The position numbers were made by a program, and so were the translations under genes. Positions 46,135 through 57,439 of a stretch of 64,000 nt of DNA are shown here, piece after piece. This DNA comes from Cadophora sp. MPI-SDFR-AT-0126 (lineage: Eukaryota > Ascomycota > Leotiomycetes > Helotiales > Ploettnerulaceae): NCBI GenBank assembly GCA_020747065.1, contig JAGMVK010000010.1, positions 1,984,001 through 2,048,000 on the forward strand. The letters are read 5' to 3'. The notes under the pieces were generated by a model, which did not search any database, had not been told where the DNA came from, and saw only the letters and a program-made list of their open reading frames with translations. Position 1 is the first letter of the stretch. Every line of letters starts with the position of its first letter.

Positions 46135-47148
46135 CTACCATGTGTCGAGGTGGACTTGCTTTTCTTCAACCCATAGTGCCGACATATGCTTTTTCTCGGC
46201 TTTAGGGGTATGCTGTGGATCATATTTGAAAATGTTCTTTCCCAAGCTGCTATATGGTGATTTGAGAAGGTATTTGTATTTGTCGCCAACCGGCGTGTAC
46301 TTGACAGTTGTCCATCGTGCCTCATCTTGTAGTCTTGGTACAAGTTTGCCGACAGTGATCTTAATTTTATCCCATAGATCCGGGTAGCCATTATCGCTAG
46401 GTCCGGCCTCTCTCCACGTTTGATCAGGGACAATGAGATAAGCCTTGATGTAGTCATCTTCAATGAGCGTGGCGTCCAATCTAGGATGATAATTACCACC
46501 TTTTTCAAGAACATCAATTACCGTGTCCTGAAACATTTCTGCAGTCGTTGTGGTCGTTTTTGGCTTCCATTCTTTGTCGGGATCGAATGACACATTCTCC
46601 CACCAATGTGTAGCATACACTCCCTTGTGGCTGATGATATACATTGTCGTGCAGCCTTTCAGCTCTGCCGTGCCCGTGCTGTACTGTTCTGCTGCTTCCT
46701 TCTCTGTTGCAGGTTTCAACTTGCTGAACTCTTGCATGGTTGCGGTACTCATGTCTTGTGCGACGGCAGCACTCTCGTGTGGGACGATCGGTGTCCATCC
46801 AGGAATTTCGTCCCTGTAGAAAAACCCCATTCTGGCCCCAGGAAGTTCCATTCGCTTCGCAAATGCCGACACATTGCGTTGAATGAGAACGAGCTCCTCA
46901 TTGCGCATATCTCTGGCTTCAACACCACTGAACGTAGGGGCGCATGCCGAGCGTCCTTCTCGTTTGAGAAGTTGTGCCGTGGATCGACGAAAAAGCCGAG
47001 CACTCTTTACATCTATGATAGCCTTGTTAGAACGGTTGTGAAACACAGGAGGTCATTTGGACAAAGGTGTAGAATGGTTCTTACCAGCGACGAGGGAGTT
47101 GACAGTTACCGCAAAGGCCAGCCATAGGAGTAACGATAGCTGCTGCAT
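46135..47148 (-). CDS. Small secreted protein of unknown function
   Basis: Two exons (47148-47085, 47012-46135; intron 47013-47084, GT-AG) encode 313 residues. The first exon holds a signal peptide (MQQLSLLLWLAFAVTVNSL), followed by a basic stretch (RLFRRSTAQLLKR) that may be a propeptide. The mature part contains GCTTMYIISHKGVYATHWW, then an acidic linker and a C-terminal region with WTTVKYTPVGDKYKYLL. Two Cys are visible in the mature part. I do not recognise the family; similar secreted proteins without known function occur in many plant-associated ascomycetes. A role outside the cell, for example at a host or competitor, is speculation. Confidence 0.7.
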
Positions 47149-47405
47149 GGTTCTCCAGGCGTCGGTTACGGAGGCTGTGTGTTGGTGTGCCTAGATGTGT
47201 TACCAGTAAAGCAAAGACCTGGATGTATGTAAAAATATTCAAGTCAAGTGATTTGGCGCATTTATCGAACTTTTCTTGACAGTATCTGGAAAGGCCATTC
47301 CCTTTATAGACGGTAGAAAGTAGGTACATGCATCACGATCTCCATTGACACTAGCTGTGCTACTCCTCTCGCCATTTGAAATTCACAAGCTGACTCGTAG
47401 GCTTG
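47149..47405. other. Short intergenic stretch between two minus-strand genes
   Basis: 257 bp upstream of the secreted-protein gene and downstream of the ankyrin-like gene. No feature beyond the expected promoter and 3' end. Confidence 0.5.
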
Positions 47406-48280
47406 CTAAGACCGAAGAAGTCGAAGCACAGCCTCCTCTTTTTCATTCTCGGGATCTCCCGGACTAGACATGGTTGCCAAAACGATTTGCTCAGCTGTTT
47501 TTCCAGGGTATTTCCAGCCAGTCGATGGTATGGTACGATCTGCGCCGCCGTCCAGCAGCAACTTGACAATCTTTGGCTCTGCAGCTAAGGCTGCAAGGTG
47601 TAGAGGATTGCCCCATTTTTCAGAGACAGCTTGATTCGGATCAAGGCCCTTATCAAGAAGGAACTTAGTTGTGAGTTCTCCGTGCCGTTTACGAAGACCT
47701 ACAGTAGCCCATAGGAGATCCGGCTCTAGCGTGGCTCCATGCGTAACAAGCAGCTCAGCCAATTCCATTTCGCCAACATCGAGCGCACGATAGAGTGCTG
47801 TAGTTTTAGATGGGCCGGAAGCGTTTGGATCAGTTCCTCGCGTGAGGAATTCTCGAGCACAGCTGGGATCGAGGATGAAGCTACCCAGATGAACGAATTA
47901 GTCTCGGACTCAAAACCTATTATAGAATAGGTAGCAAATGCTTACCCAAGAACAGGCTCGCCACCAGTGATTGTCGCGTTAGGATCAAGCCCGTGATTGA
48001 AGAAAAGTCGAATCACGGCAGGATCCTGCTGCATGTTTTCCCCATGTAAGGCGTCGATCGCATCTTGCGTAATACAAGCGCCTGCGGCGAACAGCGCTGA
48101 TACAATATCAGCGTACCCTGGTTCAAAGCCGTTACCTGTAGCAGGAACAAGGGCTTCATTGAGATATTCCTGGGTGAGTCGTCCGCTGGTGATACCTTCA
48201 TGAATCTGGGCCTTTTCGCCAGTCCAACAAGCGTCGAGAAATGCCTCGCCAAATGCTTTCTCATCGGCTATAGATGCCAT
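47406..48280 (-). CDS. Small ankyrin-repeat-like protein
   Basis: Two exons (48280-47946, 47880-47406; intron 47881-47945, GT-AG) encode 269 residues. Repeats with ankyrin character are visible: AVIRLFFNHGLDPNATITGG, EFLTRGTDPNASGPSKTTA, ELAELLVTHGATLEP, TTKFLLDKGLDPNQ and GNPLHLAALAAEPKIVKLLL with DGGADRTIPS. No signal peptide or other domain is present, so it is probably a cytosolic binding protein. The partner is unknown. Such short ankyrin proteins are common in accessory fungal regions. Confidence 0.8.
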
Positions 48281-49406
48281 GATGCCGAAGATGTTGCCGC
48301 TGTGAGAGGGCTTGTTTGTGCATGCGGCGCGGTGGAATAAAGTGACTTGAAAAAAAATCTTCGCGTTAAATAGGTGGAGTCGCTGTTTGGGTGCTTTTCT
48401 CTTGGAAGTAGTTGATACATAGTTTTCGAGGAGTAAAGAACTACCTCTCGTTAGTGCGTGCCAAAGGCAGCATGGGAGCGTGGCTGGATTAGGTGGTCAC
48501 AAGCGAGTGAAACAACAAGCTTCGGGCAAAATGCTTACAAGGAGCTTGGTTGTGTCAAGCTCTTTTCTGCGCTTAGCCTTAGCCGCACGTCCCAGAGAAA
48601 TGCCAGAGACAGGGAGCGGAGAGGGGCGGGGGAGCAGAAAGTTTTCTATTATCCCGAATGTCGGCCGTGGGCCATGCCCTATCTACTCAGTCCCACAAAT
48701 TCCACATCTTGGCATGCATCGCAGACATTTTTGATCTGCAGTTCTTCGGACCTCGCGCCAGAAGAACGGGGCATATGGCTCCAAAAGTATCAAGCAGTTG
48801 AACTTCGCGCTTATTAGCTGGTTGATGCAGGGCAAGTGGATTGCGAGAACCTATCAAGGGGGTTCGGATGGGCTTCCGCGTCGAACGAGAAAATTGGAAT
48901 CTCAATTTCACCGAGGTCAACATTCCAACCTATTCGGCGGCGATGTGACAACTTTCCGTCACATATCGTACTCGTTGCATCTGTATGGATTTGCAGCTGC
49001 CCTTTCGAGGTGAAAACCCGTTAACATGACACGCTGCATGGCCGAGATGCTCTGTTCGTTTACTAATTCGAATGGCGAGTGTTGAATGACCCCGAATAGA
49101 TGGGAAAATGGGGGTACATGGTACGATATGTGCTGGCGCGGTGTCGAAGAAAGTAACGCGAGCTAGGTAACACCAACTCAAGAAAAAGAATCAAAGGCTT
49201 GGCGATGAGGGATGCTTTGAGGGATCTGTTGAAGCATTTACAGGCGAATTCCGCATTTCCTAAAGGAATGCACTCGCGGCCGAATAGCCAACGATTTTGT
49301 CAAGCTGATCAATACTTAATGAGTCCATTCTGCTCCAATTCTGTTAGACCAATCGTTGGCAACTGAGCTCTTCTCAATTCATCAGCGAGAAAGATTTCTA
49401 TCCAGC
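48281..49406. other. Intergenic region
   Basis: About 1.1 kb with no gene that I can support. It separates the divergent ankyrin gene from the Spherulin-4-type pseudogene. An open frame at 48458-48817 has no protein-like features. Confidence 0.5.
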
Positions 49407-52400
49407 ATGATGTTCCCTCATAGTCGTTTCTTGCAATTCGCTTCCCTCTTCCTATTTTCCCTCCTTTCGCTGTCACAATATGCCAATGGGGACACCGAAT
49501 CTTTCGAAGTTGGCGACCTTGCCCAGTATTCCACCGCGGGAGTAAGTATTTCCCAAATGCTTGTTGGATCACAAAACCTAGAGAAGTGTATGCTTAAAAT
49601 ATAATCTAGGTCCCTACACCCACTCTCACGGGTTCTGAGATTGAGGTTACTGCTATTGGTAACCCAGCTGACAATGGGTTTTTGATGTTCCTGTCTCCAA
49701 ACTTGAAGTCCAGTCTAGCTTCAGCCATGGATCGCAGCTGCGTATCCGGATTCAACACAGGATGCTATGGCGCTGTGATAGACGTTCTCGAAGGACATGA
49801 CGTTCTTCTTCAAGCCCGCAGCCTGGAACAGCGCGATGTTGAGCGTCGGGGGCTCGACATGATAGTGTCGGCAGCCCTGGTTGGGGTTGCCGCCATTTTA
49901 TATCCAGTTTTTTTTTGCCTCTAAAAACAAAGAGGTTTTGCAGCCTCTAGTCATTCCCCCAACACAAGTCTGGGAAGGATTGAGGATTGAGGAAGCCACC
50001 GAAATCATCGTCGTCAACACTGCTTCTCCAACGACCATTACAGTCCCTCCAGAACAGGGTACTCCAACTGGGTTCGTGGTCTACTTTACTTACCTTTCAA
50101 CACATCGATATGTATCCTAATCCCCCATTATTTTTCCAACTTCCTTGTCATGTATATATTGATTCTCACACGCATCACACCATCCCGTCCTCTTTTCTTA
50201 TCCTCCTTAGTTGCTTACGAGCCGCCACTCCTCTAACCTTTACATGCATTGGCTGACCATTGGTTATCCAATGCAGCTCTCCAGCAGTGCTTACGACCTT
50301 TGCCGCCGTCACTGGAAATGCCAGGCGAGGCGACGTGGGCATCAAGCTGGAACCGACCGATGCGTTGCACGTGCAACAGCTGCTATCTAGGGCAGACTAC
50401 ACCTGTCAGGTTGATTATGAGATGGATGACCTCGCGTCAATGATGGTCCGCGGGCTCAGCATGACCGATGTTGTGTGCGCAGCTCAGAATCTGCTTGTCG
50501 ATGGAATAGACCGCGAGGGCTATGCTGATTACCTGAACATCGACCAAGCCCAGCTGCCGTTTACTGATGCGGCACTGGTAGCCGCTCGCAACAAAGTGAT
50601 AGCATGGGCGCTTCTCAACGCTCGCCTTCTTAACGGAGAAATACAAGCGCACACGCTGCATGCGCTAGCGGTCGGTGCTTTCGCACTTTCGTGGCTGTTC
50701 CTTTCACAAGCCGGCACGCTCTCCTCGCTTAACATCATCGCCGCTGCATCTTTGCAAGGCGGTGGAACCGCTACTGAATGTGAGCAACAGACAGCAACTC
50801 AATGTACAGCAGCATGCGGCGTTTACACATGGGCACCTCAATATGACTGTAAAACGGCCGGTACTACAGACACTAGCTGTGATGCTACGTCTGTCCGCAC
50901 TACAACTGCTACGACTTTCAAGCCTACATACCTGCCCGGACCTAAGCCAACGACTACACCTTCGAGTGACCAGGGGCAGCAATTCGCCATCGCCTCGTAC
51001 ATTAACCCGCTCGGCGACCCGGCTACATGAGATCGACTTCTCGCATACAACTCCAATAAAGTCAGCGTATTAGTTGCAAATGTTCTCAATAGTCCCGATT
51101 ATATCGTTAATCTTGACTAGAAAAACGTCATTAATCAAGCTGCAGCTCGAGGCAAAGTGATTATCAGTTACGTCCGGACTAGCTACCTTAGCATCAGTTC
51201 ACAACAATTCACAACTCGATTAGGGTCGCACAACCTCGCAGATTAGGCTTCACAAATTAAGCAAGACATCGATAAGTAGTTCAAGTTATATAGATCTAGT
51301 CTCGGGGGTATCTTTTTTAATAAAAGCTAGCCAGAATACGGGCCTAATAACATTTACGCGAATTTATACGCATACATCAACAATTATACGAAACACAAAC
51401 ACCCCGGAGCATTTACAGTATTAAATCCTAAGTCGCCAATAACTCAATGCCTCGAGGACACGATAGACACGCTCTTAACATTTAAGAGCAGCTACGAGAC
51501 ATATACAAGCTCTTTCATACCCAATGATTAGACACCAAAGGATCCTCAAAAGATATAACATATCATCTACAAGGTACTACAAGATCAGGTTATAACTATT
51601 GCAGCCCTAGCCTTAAGTCGCCATACAAGCCTAGTAGAAATAACTGACGATGATAATCCTAATCCTTATAACACTTTGCCTAACAACGCTTATATATAAG
51701 CAGCTATTGGAGCTATGTCAGGTAGCAAGCCTAGCATTGAGGATCCAGCAAAGGCGACTAGCTGCTTTATTACTGGGCTTCCAAGCGATGCAGAGGTCTC
51801 CTCTTTCGACTACACCTCCGTTACCCTCGCCTAGTCCTCGGTGCAGAATGCGCTTGGGTACGCGGTGTACAAGAATAGTTTACAAATACTGGAACTACCT
51901 GCCTCGATGAATCGAGCTACGATTAGCATGCTGGACCCTGGAACCCCTAGTATCTCTTTTAAGGTCAAAACGCTTTTAGTGTCTTGTAGTAGGGGCAGCT
52001 CCCGGTTAATCTCAGCGAGCGCGAAAGAGCTACCATCAAGCGGTTTAATGACGAACATCAGCTTCAAGCAGAATGGCGACACGGTTACTTACACCGCCGA
52101 CGTCTTAGTTCCATACGCATTTGTGCGTCTGTTCATTGGCAGAAATCAACCTAGTCCTGGAATCGGCCGCGGGTGGCCAATTGATGATGTACCCAACGTG
52201 ATTAACGATATATATGACGAGATCGTAAACTACCTCGTCGAAGGCAATGAGTTCTACTCTGGTTTCTACGAATATACTGGCACCTGGTACGAGACGAGCA
52301 AGAACGATGCGGTTTGGTCGTGGTCACCCATTGGTACAGCGCCGCAACATCAGAGTGGGTACACGTATACGTGGAACGTCCCATTTGCCGGCATTGATGC

Positions 52401-52491
52401 TGTAGCAAGCGAGTATGTCATACAAGGTCAAGGGTACGCCCCGGTAAAGAATGTCTTCATGGGACAACTGCGCATGTACGCTCATATATGA
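49407..52491 (+). pseudogene. Secreted Spherulin-4-domain protein gene, inactivated by RIP-like stops
   Basis: Exon 1 (49407-49541) encodes a signal peptide (MMFPHSRFLQFASLFLFSLL). Exon 2 starts at 49610 (intron GT-AG) and shifts frame in a T9 run (49908-49916). Exon 3 starts at about 50277 and then keeps one frame to 52491. From about 50985 this frame reads like a Spherulation-specific family 4 (PF12138) domain: YINPLGDPAT, VSVLVANVLNSPDY, ISYVRTSYL, GPNNIYANLYAYINN, PGAFTVLNP. Nine in-frame stops interrupt it (51028, 51118, 51244, 51277, 51328, 51529, 51556, 51697, 51832), most where Trp is expected. The C-terminal 216 residues after 51840 are stop-free and look well kept. The original product was secreted, probably a polysaccharide-active or wall-associated protein. 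Confidence 0.8.
51000..51840 (+). other. Block of strand-biased G-to-A hypermutation
   Basis: In this part of the pseudogene most stops fit TGG to TAG, TGA or TAA, and acidic residues expected at GGIFFDE appear as Asn-Lys (AAT AAA), all G-to-A on the plus strand. Flanking coding parts (50280-51000 and 51841-52491) are nearly free of such changes. This is the pattern RIP leaves. Confidence 0.75.
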
Positions 52492-54408
52492 TATGATGGA
52501 GTTGGTAATTCCTTGTCAATTCCTTGCATGGCCTTGAATGACTTCTCTCGTTTCATGGGTCTGGAGATATCTTAGAAGTAGAAGTTACTGTCTAGGAATT
52601 ACTCAAGGAGGATTCATTTGCTACGTAACCCAACAAAAAAAACCTGCTGGAAGCCAATTGAGTTATGTTAAAATCTTTCCGATTGTAGGATCCTCAACTT
52701 CGAGAAAGATCCCGTAGCAATTGCCCAAAACACGCCTTTATCCACACGTGAAACAAGGGAGTCGACACTTACTTTCTAAAAGGCACCCCTATGTGAGAGG
52801 CATTAGTGCACTCTGTCATTGAATTACTTCTTTTCTTCTTGATGTTCTTACCTATGAAACACTTCTAGGCTCTAGTGTGTACTATGAATTCAAAATCAAT
52901 ATCGTACAAAAGCTCTGTGTTGCTACCTTCTATTTATAATTCCTATCCATGAGTTCAAGTATTTCCCTTAGGAAGTATATATAAAAAGTATTAATATATA
53001 CCCTGTTAATCTTCACTTTTCGCACCGATTTTTCAAGCTAGTTAAGCCCCTAAAAAAGGACAGCTGGACATCATGGAGGGTGTGGATATGGTTTTGGAGA
53101 GACCACAGTCGCTGGCGGATCTCCTGACGCACCGACGCCGCCCGTGCTTCTTGACGCTCAAGTTCTCCCTTTGTTCCGGCAATCCTTAGGGCGATTTCGG
53201 CTGAATCTGCTCGTAAAGTGTTGATCTTCTCCATTTCCTCCGCCTTGCTATCATTTTCGGGTTTCACGATTGTCGTCGGTCCTTCGTCCCGTTAGAGTCG
53301 GATCAACCCCCAACGCCCACACCCATTGACACCAAAATTGCTCACAATAATGGGACATCAGCAGCAATTGAAGCAACTAACGAAAACCTGCAAGCGTCCA
53401 AAACTGTTCCAACCCCTAGCCTCTCCGAGATAATTGAACAACGAACTAGGGAAAATGGCCGATTGAGACATGAACTTGCATACCAGCAGAGAACACAGGC
53501 AATAGACCTATCTGCCTCAGAGAAGGTAGGACGACTTGTTGCTGAGCTTCGCCACACTTTAAGGGAGCGCACCCCGTGGCGAAGTGGAGAAGCAGGATCA
53601 GTGCGAACTGCACGCGATGTCGCTCCGTAGGGAAGGTAGAGGTGTCGCGTGCCCAGTGGTGGTTGAGCAAGAGCAAGAGGTCGTCGACACCAAGGGCGGA
53701 CTTTTCCTTGACCGTGATATCGAGATCGTATTTAACCAAACAAATGTTAGCATCCTTGGGTTAGATTGAGGATCAAAGACGGGTGCCCATACCGCGAGAG
53801 CCTCTTTTGCATCATTGGTATCCATGTGGCGGCCGTTCTCTCGATTGAAGAGCATCTTGAACCGCAGATAATATTGGTGGACCGTGCCCCTCTTCTTCAC
53901 CCGATCAACCTCGCAGATGTGGATAAGGGACGCTATCGTGGTCCCTTTAGGACAATTCCGGATTATCGTGCGCCAGAGTGGACGCTTAGGTAGATGTGCA
54001 CAGAACCTAGCTTCAAAGTCAGACCAGCTACGTACTTCACGTCGTTGATCAAGTATTTGCTCTCTTACCTGCTGAACTTATCGATGATATCCTAGAGGTT
54101 ATCTTTCGTAGAATCGGCATAGTTAGGCTTGACGATCGTCTCGTTGTGTTGGTCGATCAGATTCTGGTAATATTCGGGAGGGCGTGGTTGGGCTTTTGGT
54201 TTTAGGACGACGTTCAGTACGATCATTAAGGCGTGCGAGATTCGGCTGCGAGGTTGGAGGCAGCCGCAGGTTGACTGTGGTATAGTTCCTGGCGACCATC
54301 GTGAAGGGAGGAGGATCGTTCGGTCCTGTGGTGGGGGAGCCGAGAGCAGAATGTCGTCGTGCGAGGTGCTGAGTCGAGAGGCGAGAGAAGGGAAAAGGGG
54401 AATGAGGC

Positions 54409-54450
54409 GATGGGGATGGGGATGGGGATGGGGGTGAGGGTGAGGGAGGG
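54409..54450. repeat. GGGGAT microsatellite
   Basis: Four GGGGAT-type units followed by GGGTGA units on the plus strand, giving a G-rich stretch. The long Pro/His-rich open frames on the other strand are a by-product of this repeat. Confidence 0.85.
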
Positions 54451-55216
54451 TATGTATGTGAGCACGAACGATGGGCAGTGCCATGATGACCGACCCAAGG
54501 CCCCACCTCAAAACGGGGGGATGAAGTCAGAGAATCGAGAACTGGGATCAGAGAAACAGAAGAGGTTGATGTTGGAGGCTACGACGATTAGCCGTCAAGC
54601 GCCTTGGGACGATGCAAACGTGATGAGCTCTGAGGGGTTCTGGGCCGCGTAAAACAGCGACCAAACCCGCCGAAAACAGCAGGTCCAACAACACAATCCC
54701 GCGTAAAAGTTCGTCTGCTCGAGGCTGGAGGCGTTGTGTCTTCGGCGTAAACATGATATAAACTTTGATCCCTTTGACTGAGATCTTGCTTTATCTGAAG
54801 GGGCCTGCCTATGCTCATCAGAGCTAGTAAGGTTATCCTTTTGCTGATTAGATGCCCTGTTAGAATCAGGTTCTTCTTGAGGGTGTGGAGATGGGAGTTG
54901 GTAAGTGCTTTGGCCGTAGGATTTCTTGAACGGCTGCTAAAACTTCATTGTAAGCGGCAGGATGATTCTTAATGTATTGGGTAACGTTGGGGTTTCGCAA
55001 CAGGTGGACCAGAGAACTGAATACCTATAGAACATTAGGGGAGAACAGAAGCAATAGAGCAATTCCGAACCTTTTCCATGTCGGAGTGAAATTCAAATGT
55101 ACTTTTGGATTAAGATGTGATACTTTAATACCTGATTTAAACTCTTTTCGAACCGACATTTGTTAAGGTCGACGTGGCGGATGATGGAGAGTCGACGTTC
55201 CAGAGGTGCAGCGAGG

Positions 55217-55325
55217 ACCCGAATAAAACGAAACTATTCGGTCCTGGTCTGCGCTAGTCAAGAGCGCTAACGCGCCACCCATGCGTGCCTGCAAAACGAC
55301 CGGAATCACTTGGTTTTATTCGGGT
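55217..55325. repeat. 109-bp inverted-repeat element (13-bp perfect termini)
   Basis: ACCCGAATAAAAC at 55217-55229 is matched by its exact reverse complement at 55313-55325. Inside lies a second imperfect pair (ATTCGGTCC near 55236 and GACCGGAAT near 55298). The layout is that of a small MITE or a strong hairpin. No flanking target duplication is obvious. Confidence 0.6.
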
Positions 55326-56656
55326 TACTTTCGTCCCCCGCCCCCCCCCTTCCCTTCTCCTCTGCTCCCGAGGTGCTTTGCTATAAGTAGTTGATGTCCA
55401 GGCTCTCTGAATCACAACCGTACATCTTGAGCGTCAGTGCCCCTATTCTGGATATAGTCCTCGATTTCCTTTTGGGACGAAACTTACCATATCGTCCTTG
55501 TTATTTGATGCTTTTAAAATCTCCTTGCTTCCTTTTTCCTTTTTTTAGATCCTCTATCCCGGATCCCTTCAGCAGCCATAATGAGGGAAGGACCCGAAAT
55601 TAGACCTGCAGACACTCGTCCGCGTCTCCCTGGCTATTGCAGATGAGGCTTTCGAGGCACCGAGCCTGACTACGGTCGAGCAAGCCTTTGAGCACAAGGT
55701 GTGGCGGGCGGAGGGTGTTCCCCATGACGAAGCCTATCGAGACAGCGATCTCTACCAGGGTACTATATTCCGTGACTCACAGAGCATGTATAAAGAAGAA
55801 TAATCAATCCACAGGTCAAATTTTAAGTCCCCCAGTTGAAGCAAAAATAACAGGGCTTCCCCCATTACACTTATGTACTCTACCCCCGAATTCTTCTTCC
55901 TCCCAATCTCATACCCCCATTACATTTCTCAACTGGAGTCAATGAGTGTGGAATGTAGCACCGCCATCCACGGCCGTAGTTGAAGATGATTGGATAGAAA
56001 CGGTAGTCGCGTATCCGATCCTCTCGCTGTTTTCTACGATGTGTTCCTGGCTCCCAGTTTCGAGAACCTCGTTGGTATTTGCCGAGACGGCAGCCTTGAA
56101 GTTTCCCACATTGCCGCCCCGGGACTGGAGCCCGTAAGAATCCCCGACGCTCTGATGGTAGGTACTCCGGCGCCGGGATCGTGACTTTGAGCCATAGGTA
56201 CCAAGAAGACCTGGAAGGCACCGCTGAAGGAGAGCTTTGAAGGCTGCCGTGCAGGAGATTAACAGAGCTAGATGGAGCTCTATGCACGACCAGTTCAGTG
56301 AATCAACCTAGATTTTAATTAGAAAGGTGTAGAGAGATGAGTTTGTATGAGTGGGAGGTATACGGTAGTCCCTATTAAAATATCAGTAGGAAAATCGAAA
56401 GCGAAGTTAGAGGACTTTTTTTTTTACAAGTATTATCGCTCCGAACTGTAAAGAATGTTAGCAGTTAAAGATGTGAGGGTCAAGGACGTAAGATCTTACA
56501 AGAAGGTGTATTTAACAACGTAATCAGACATTTTAAACGGAAGGCACTGGCAAGGAGAACACTGATATCTGTTAGCTCCGCCGTAAGTTTCCAACCCAAT
56601 TAGACACTTGCATTAACCCAACGCCGAATACACCTACTAAGCTCAGTCGCTGTCTT

Positions 56657-57439
56657 CTAGGAACTTTGGAAGGTTATTAGCGCCCACATCATGAAGGTTT
56701 TTTTTCTTGGCTTACGTTTGATGGCCCAGAGAACTGGAATTGGGAGTACAAATACAGTCATATCCAACACCATGTTTATTACCGTAATAGAGATGTGAAA
56801 GGCACCAATATCAATGCAACTGCCGGGCATGTGTGGAGACCACAATTTCGCGAGGGGTCTGCATTGCAACATGCTTATAGTTGCGGCCGGGATTCCGTAA
56901 CAGCAAACCAATGCCATAGTAGTGTACAAAATTAATCGAAACGTCTTGTTAGGTGAGAGCCGAAGGTAAAGAGCGAGGTACGACAGCTTGATAAACATCT
57001 GGCAGATATTGTAGAAGAGCTGCTTATTTGTTAGCGTTTGATTCTAAAAGGCAAAGGTGAGTATGGCTGACTTACTCCGGTAAGCACCATCGTTTGTGAG
57101 TATGCTGGCACGTTCTTGAGATGTTCAATATGCAACCCCTCCCCATACTTTGTTGCTAATTCCATGTCAATGTTAATCCTGTGCAGTTCTCCAAATTCAA
57201 GTAACTTACTAAGGATGTTGAGCGATGAGGCTCCAAGGGCGAAAAAGAATGCGACCGTGATGAGAACTGTATCATGTTACCGCTTAAACGGTGCAGAAAT
57301 TTGAGGGTTACAAACCATCATCTGTTCCAACAAGCCTGACCAGCAAGGCCCGGGTAAGGAGTCTCGTAATAATGGCAAGTGTTGATATTGTCATGAAGAC
57401 AGCGTTCAACCAAATAATCGAGCCCCTCTTGTCGTCCAT
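56657..57439 (-). pseudogene. Truncated rhodopsin-domain integral membrane protein (fungal PF20684-type)
   Basis: Exons 57439-57316, 57266-57076 and 57019-56657 join with GT-AG introns in phase. The protein reads MDDKRGSIIWLNAVFMTIST, GLHIEHLKNVPAYSQTM, then LFYNICQMFIKLSYLALYLR and VLDMTVFVLPIPVLWAIKR, typical of the fungal rhodopsin-like domain with about five membrane helices. The expected next segment is visible as RLSLVGVFGVGLM near 56600-56640, but it lies out of frame with the preceding exon through the available splice sites, and no sixth/seventh helix or tail follows. It is therefore a truncated, frame-shifted copy. Intact relatives are plasma-membrane proteins, some related to PTH11-type receptors. 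Confidence 0.7.

Larger units (their letters stand above)
52492..56656. other. Relic-rich region without intact genes
   Basis: Coding traces only. On the minus strand 53013-53267 is a coiled-coil-like frame (KAEEMEKINTLRADSAEIAL). On the plus strand about 53310-53580 another helical trace (ENGRLRHELAYQQRTQA) breaks into a second frame near 53575. At 55610-55790 a trace reads LAIADEAFEAPSLTTVEQAF, and at 55990-56184 one reads SRVSDPLAVFYDVFLAPSF. None can be assigned. A GGGGAT microsatellite and an inverted repeat are listed separately. Confidence 0.45.

Noticed and set aside
54092..54511. Minus-strand frames rich in Pro and His
   Set aside because: They result from the GGGGAT microsatellite.
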